Source: Glandiceps talaboti (lineage: Eukaryota > Hemichordata > Enteropneusta > Spengelidae). Taken from it: a DNA stretch of 64,000 nt. The DNA lies in assembly GCF_964340395.1 (NCBI RefSeq), contig NC_135565.1, forward strand, positions 18,255,209-18,319,208. The letters are read 5' to 3'. Positions 61,737 through 64,000 of the stretch are shown here, piece by piece. The translations under genes were made by a program, and so were the position numbers. The notes beneath the pieces are model-generated. The model ran no database searches and had not been told where the DNA came from. It saw only the letters and a list, made by a program, of their open reading frames with translations. Every line of letters begins with the position of its first letter. Position 1 is the first letter of the stretch.

Positions 61737-64000
61737 CTAGGATTCTTTGTGCTCCTTGGATTTCTCCGTATCTTCACTTTCTTCTCCTCCCTGCTCTGAT
61801 TTATCATCAGTATCATCTTTTTCCCCCTCATCATTATTTGTCTCTTCCTTATCACCTTTCTTCCCATCATGCTCTCTTCTACTCTCCTCATCCTCTTTGC
61901 CTTCTTCTTTGTCATCCTCTCCATCTTTGTTCTCTTGGTGGCGCCGTTCATGTTTCTTCATGAACGCTTTCCTAGTGAAACCCTTACCACATATGGAGCA
62001 GACGTGTGGTTTTTCTGAAGAGTGAGTTACCATGTGTTGCCTCAGGTAACTTTTCAACTTGAAGGCTTTACTGCAAATATCACACTTGTAATTTTTGTCC
62101 TCGTTGTGAACCTAAACAAAAGAACACAAATTCATAAAATCAAAGACGAGATAAACCTCACAGCTACAACGCCCTCTGGTGATCACTGGAAAAGTCTATC
62201 ACAGCAAACTGTGTCAAATTAGAGCTGTTGATGGTCAAGTGATTTGAAAAAAAAAAATAGAGAAATAAACAATGCTGTGAGATTTGGAACTGCTACACAG
62301 AGGAAGTACAACCTGGTTGAACAGTTTATTCAAGAGTACTTCAATGTTCTTGTTAAAAGTTAGTATAACAAACTAAAGTTTCCCCGAGTTTTATCAAGAT
62401 TCCGAAACTGAAAAAAAGTACCAAGAACAAGCTTTCATATGACAAAGTTTGGAGCGATTTGAACAACTTTATTTTTCAGGTAAATTAATCTCTGACGGAC
62501 ATTCTACCGTAAAATACAAATTATAACGATCAGTTAAACTAACCTGTTTGAGATGCAAATTAAGACCAGCTCTATGGGCAAACCCTTTACCACATTCACT
62601 GCATTCATGTGGTTTATTACCAGTATGTGTGTTTTCATGGTCATCTATGTCTTGTTTTAATACCATTATATCACAGTGCTTACACTGTACACGTTCTCTG
62701 ATATCTCTGTACACTACAGGACTGCTATCTGCATCTACAGGAATAACATGTTACATTTCTTTTAAACATGTACATACTATACACAAACCAAGTTGAACAA
62801 AAAATATGGAATTTATACCCTGGTTATTCTACGTCATGACAATGCTAATCTATGTTATGACAACATGTAACGTCATGGCAACTGGCATGGTGACAAAGCA
62901 TGATCAAAAGGGACATGTAAAAATAAAATTTACAAAAAAAATTGTCTACTTTAAGGACAAGTACTGTACTTTCTGATTCGGGCAAGTGCTTTTTTATTTT
63001 TCTACTTGTTCAGTGGGTAAGCACATTTTTTTTTTCATTTGTTTATTTCAATGTGAAGCCTTGCAGATGGACGACTGTAGTTTTTTTCTTACCTGTCTTG
63101 AGATCCCCACACTGCAAGTTACTATTGACACACTGTTGATTGTCCTTGTGTTGCTCTAGGTCTTCTTGTGAAGTGTGAACTTTCAAACATGTCTCACATT
63201 TGAAAGCATCGGGATGACTACTATGTTCCTTGTCCATGTGTTTTTGAAGAACAGTCTGACTAGTGAAACACTGCTCACAGAAACTACACTTTATCGGATT
63301 CGTATCAAGGTGAATTCGCATATGACGTTTCAAGTTCTCTTCCGATTTGAATGAACGCCCGCAAAGCTCACACAAAACGGTTTTCGACTCTTGGTCAACT
63401 GAGTGCATATTTTTCATGTGTTGTTGAAGTCCATGGAAAAGTCTAAATGGAGATGTACTGCACAGACTGCATTGCCAACAGTGGTCGACTTGGTGGCCAT
63501 CCAACATGTGTTTTTCAAACCCTGCAACACCTACGATACTCTCGTCACATATATGACAAGTAAATTGTCTCGTAATGTACGTTTTCCCTCCGGATTTTTT
63601 AAATGATCCCTTTTTCTTCTTCTTTTCCTTAACGGAGGTAGTATCGTCCTTTTCACTCGAGACCCTCGAATCTTTATCTGAAGATTTCCCATTTTCGACT
63701 TCGGAGTCATTCTCCTCTTTTTTCACAAACTTATCTTCACTCACATCATCGTTATCAATTCCTCCTCCTCCTCCTCTACCCCCTCCTCTCAACACATCCA
63801 CATCAAATGGCTGTGCTTTATCTGCATTTTCAATGTCTTTCCCACTACTTGGGGAATATGTACTATCGCGAGCTTTTCCGGATTTTGGTCTGGCGATTTG
63901 CTCATGGACATAATTGATATGATTTCTTAGGGAGCTAAGGAGTCTAAAAGCTTGGTTGCATTGGTTACATTTCCATGGCTTAACAACGCCATGTTTTTCA
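61737..64000 (-). CDS. C2H2 zinc-finger protein, 3' part (5' end outside window)
   Basis: Three exons are visible on the minus strand: from the edge to 63093, 62734-62544 and 62111-61737; 490 codons in register with GT-AG junctions. Ten finger-like units occur in order, among them KCNQCNQAF (edge), [48 protein letters not shown] (last ligand Cys, C2HC), [30 protein letters not shown] and [10 protein letters not shown]. Between fingers 1 and 2 is a long Ser/Asp/Glu/Lys-rich linker with a Gly run. The C-terminus after the last finger is about 60 residues of Glu, Asp and Lys. Only the last few linkers resemble TGEKP ([18 protein letters not shown]). A likely nuclear DNA-binding regulator; I cannot assign an ortholog. 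No KRAB or SCAN domain is visible. Confidence 0.92.

Noticed and set aside
61733-62025. Ser/Pro-rich plus-strand ORFs
   Set aside because: Antisense to the acidic tail and last fingers of the zinc-finger gene.

Overview
The window looks like nuclear DNA of a marine invertebrate animal. The evidence is spliced genes with GT-AG introns, animal-type nuclear tRNA genes, AT-rich intergenic DNA crowded with di-, tri- and tetranucleotide arrays, and several small fold-back transposons. I cannot fix the phylum from sequence alone. An invertebrate deuterostome such as a hemichordate, or a lophotrochozoan, would fit.

The core (1.3-54.5 kb) is a glycan-modification cluster. Two paralogous two-domain glycosyltransferases of the LARGE type face each other: gene A (+ strand, 16 coding exons, 1323-11988) and gene B (- strand, 17 coding exons, 41057-54449). 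Fourteen successive exon pairs correspond, nine of them identical in length, with matching splice phase. Between them lie four single-exon paralogs of uronyl 2-O-sulfotransferase (UST): UST-like 1 (16530-17570, +), 2 (22065-23642, +), 3 (28132-29337, -) and 4 (33368-34372, +). All six products look like type II Golgi membrane proteins. LARGE-type enzymes add xylose and glucuronate, and UST-type enzymes sulfate uronate at O-2, so the cluster could jointly build or tailor a sulfated, glucuronate-containing glycan. That pathway is inference.

The enzymes depart from their families at catalytic positions. The DxD of the first glycosyltransferase domain reads EAR in gene A and DCN in gene B, and about 20 residues before it are missing in both. 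The second-domain motif is EID in both. In the sulfotransferases the H-x-H pair is reduced to one histidine in every paralog, and UST-like 1 has Arg in place of the PAPS-loop Lys. UST-like 2 has an acidic tail of about 150 residues; UST-like 3 has an Ala/Pro stem. The palindrome TGACGTCA occurs 16 times by eye, including in the 5' regions of several cluster genes.

Layout: 0-1.3 kb, no gene, one duplicated segment. 1.3-12 kb, gene A, with a TIR element carrying a minisatellite core and a fold-back element in introns. 12-16.5 kb, microsatellites and the UST-like 1 leader. 16.5-34.4 kb, the four UST-like genes. 34.4-41 kb, no certain gene, but satellites, a second minisatellite element, a fold-back element and one orphan exon candidate. 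41-54.5 kb, gene B, whose introns hold a tRNA-Gln, a tRNA-Ser, tRNA relics, a SINE-like block, a MITE and many microsatellites. 54.5-61.7 kb, mostly noncoding with two or three weak exon candidates. 61.7-64 kb, the 3' part of a C2H2 zinc-finger gene that runs off the right edge.
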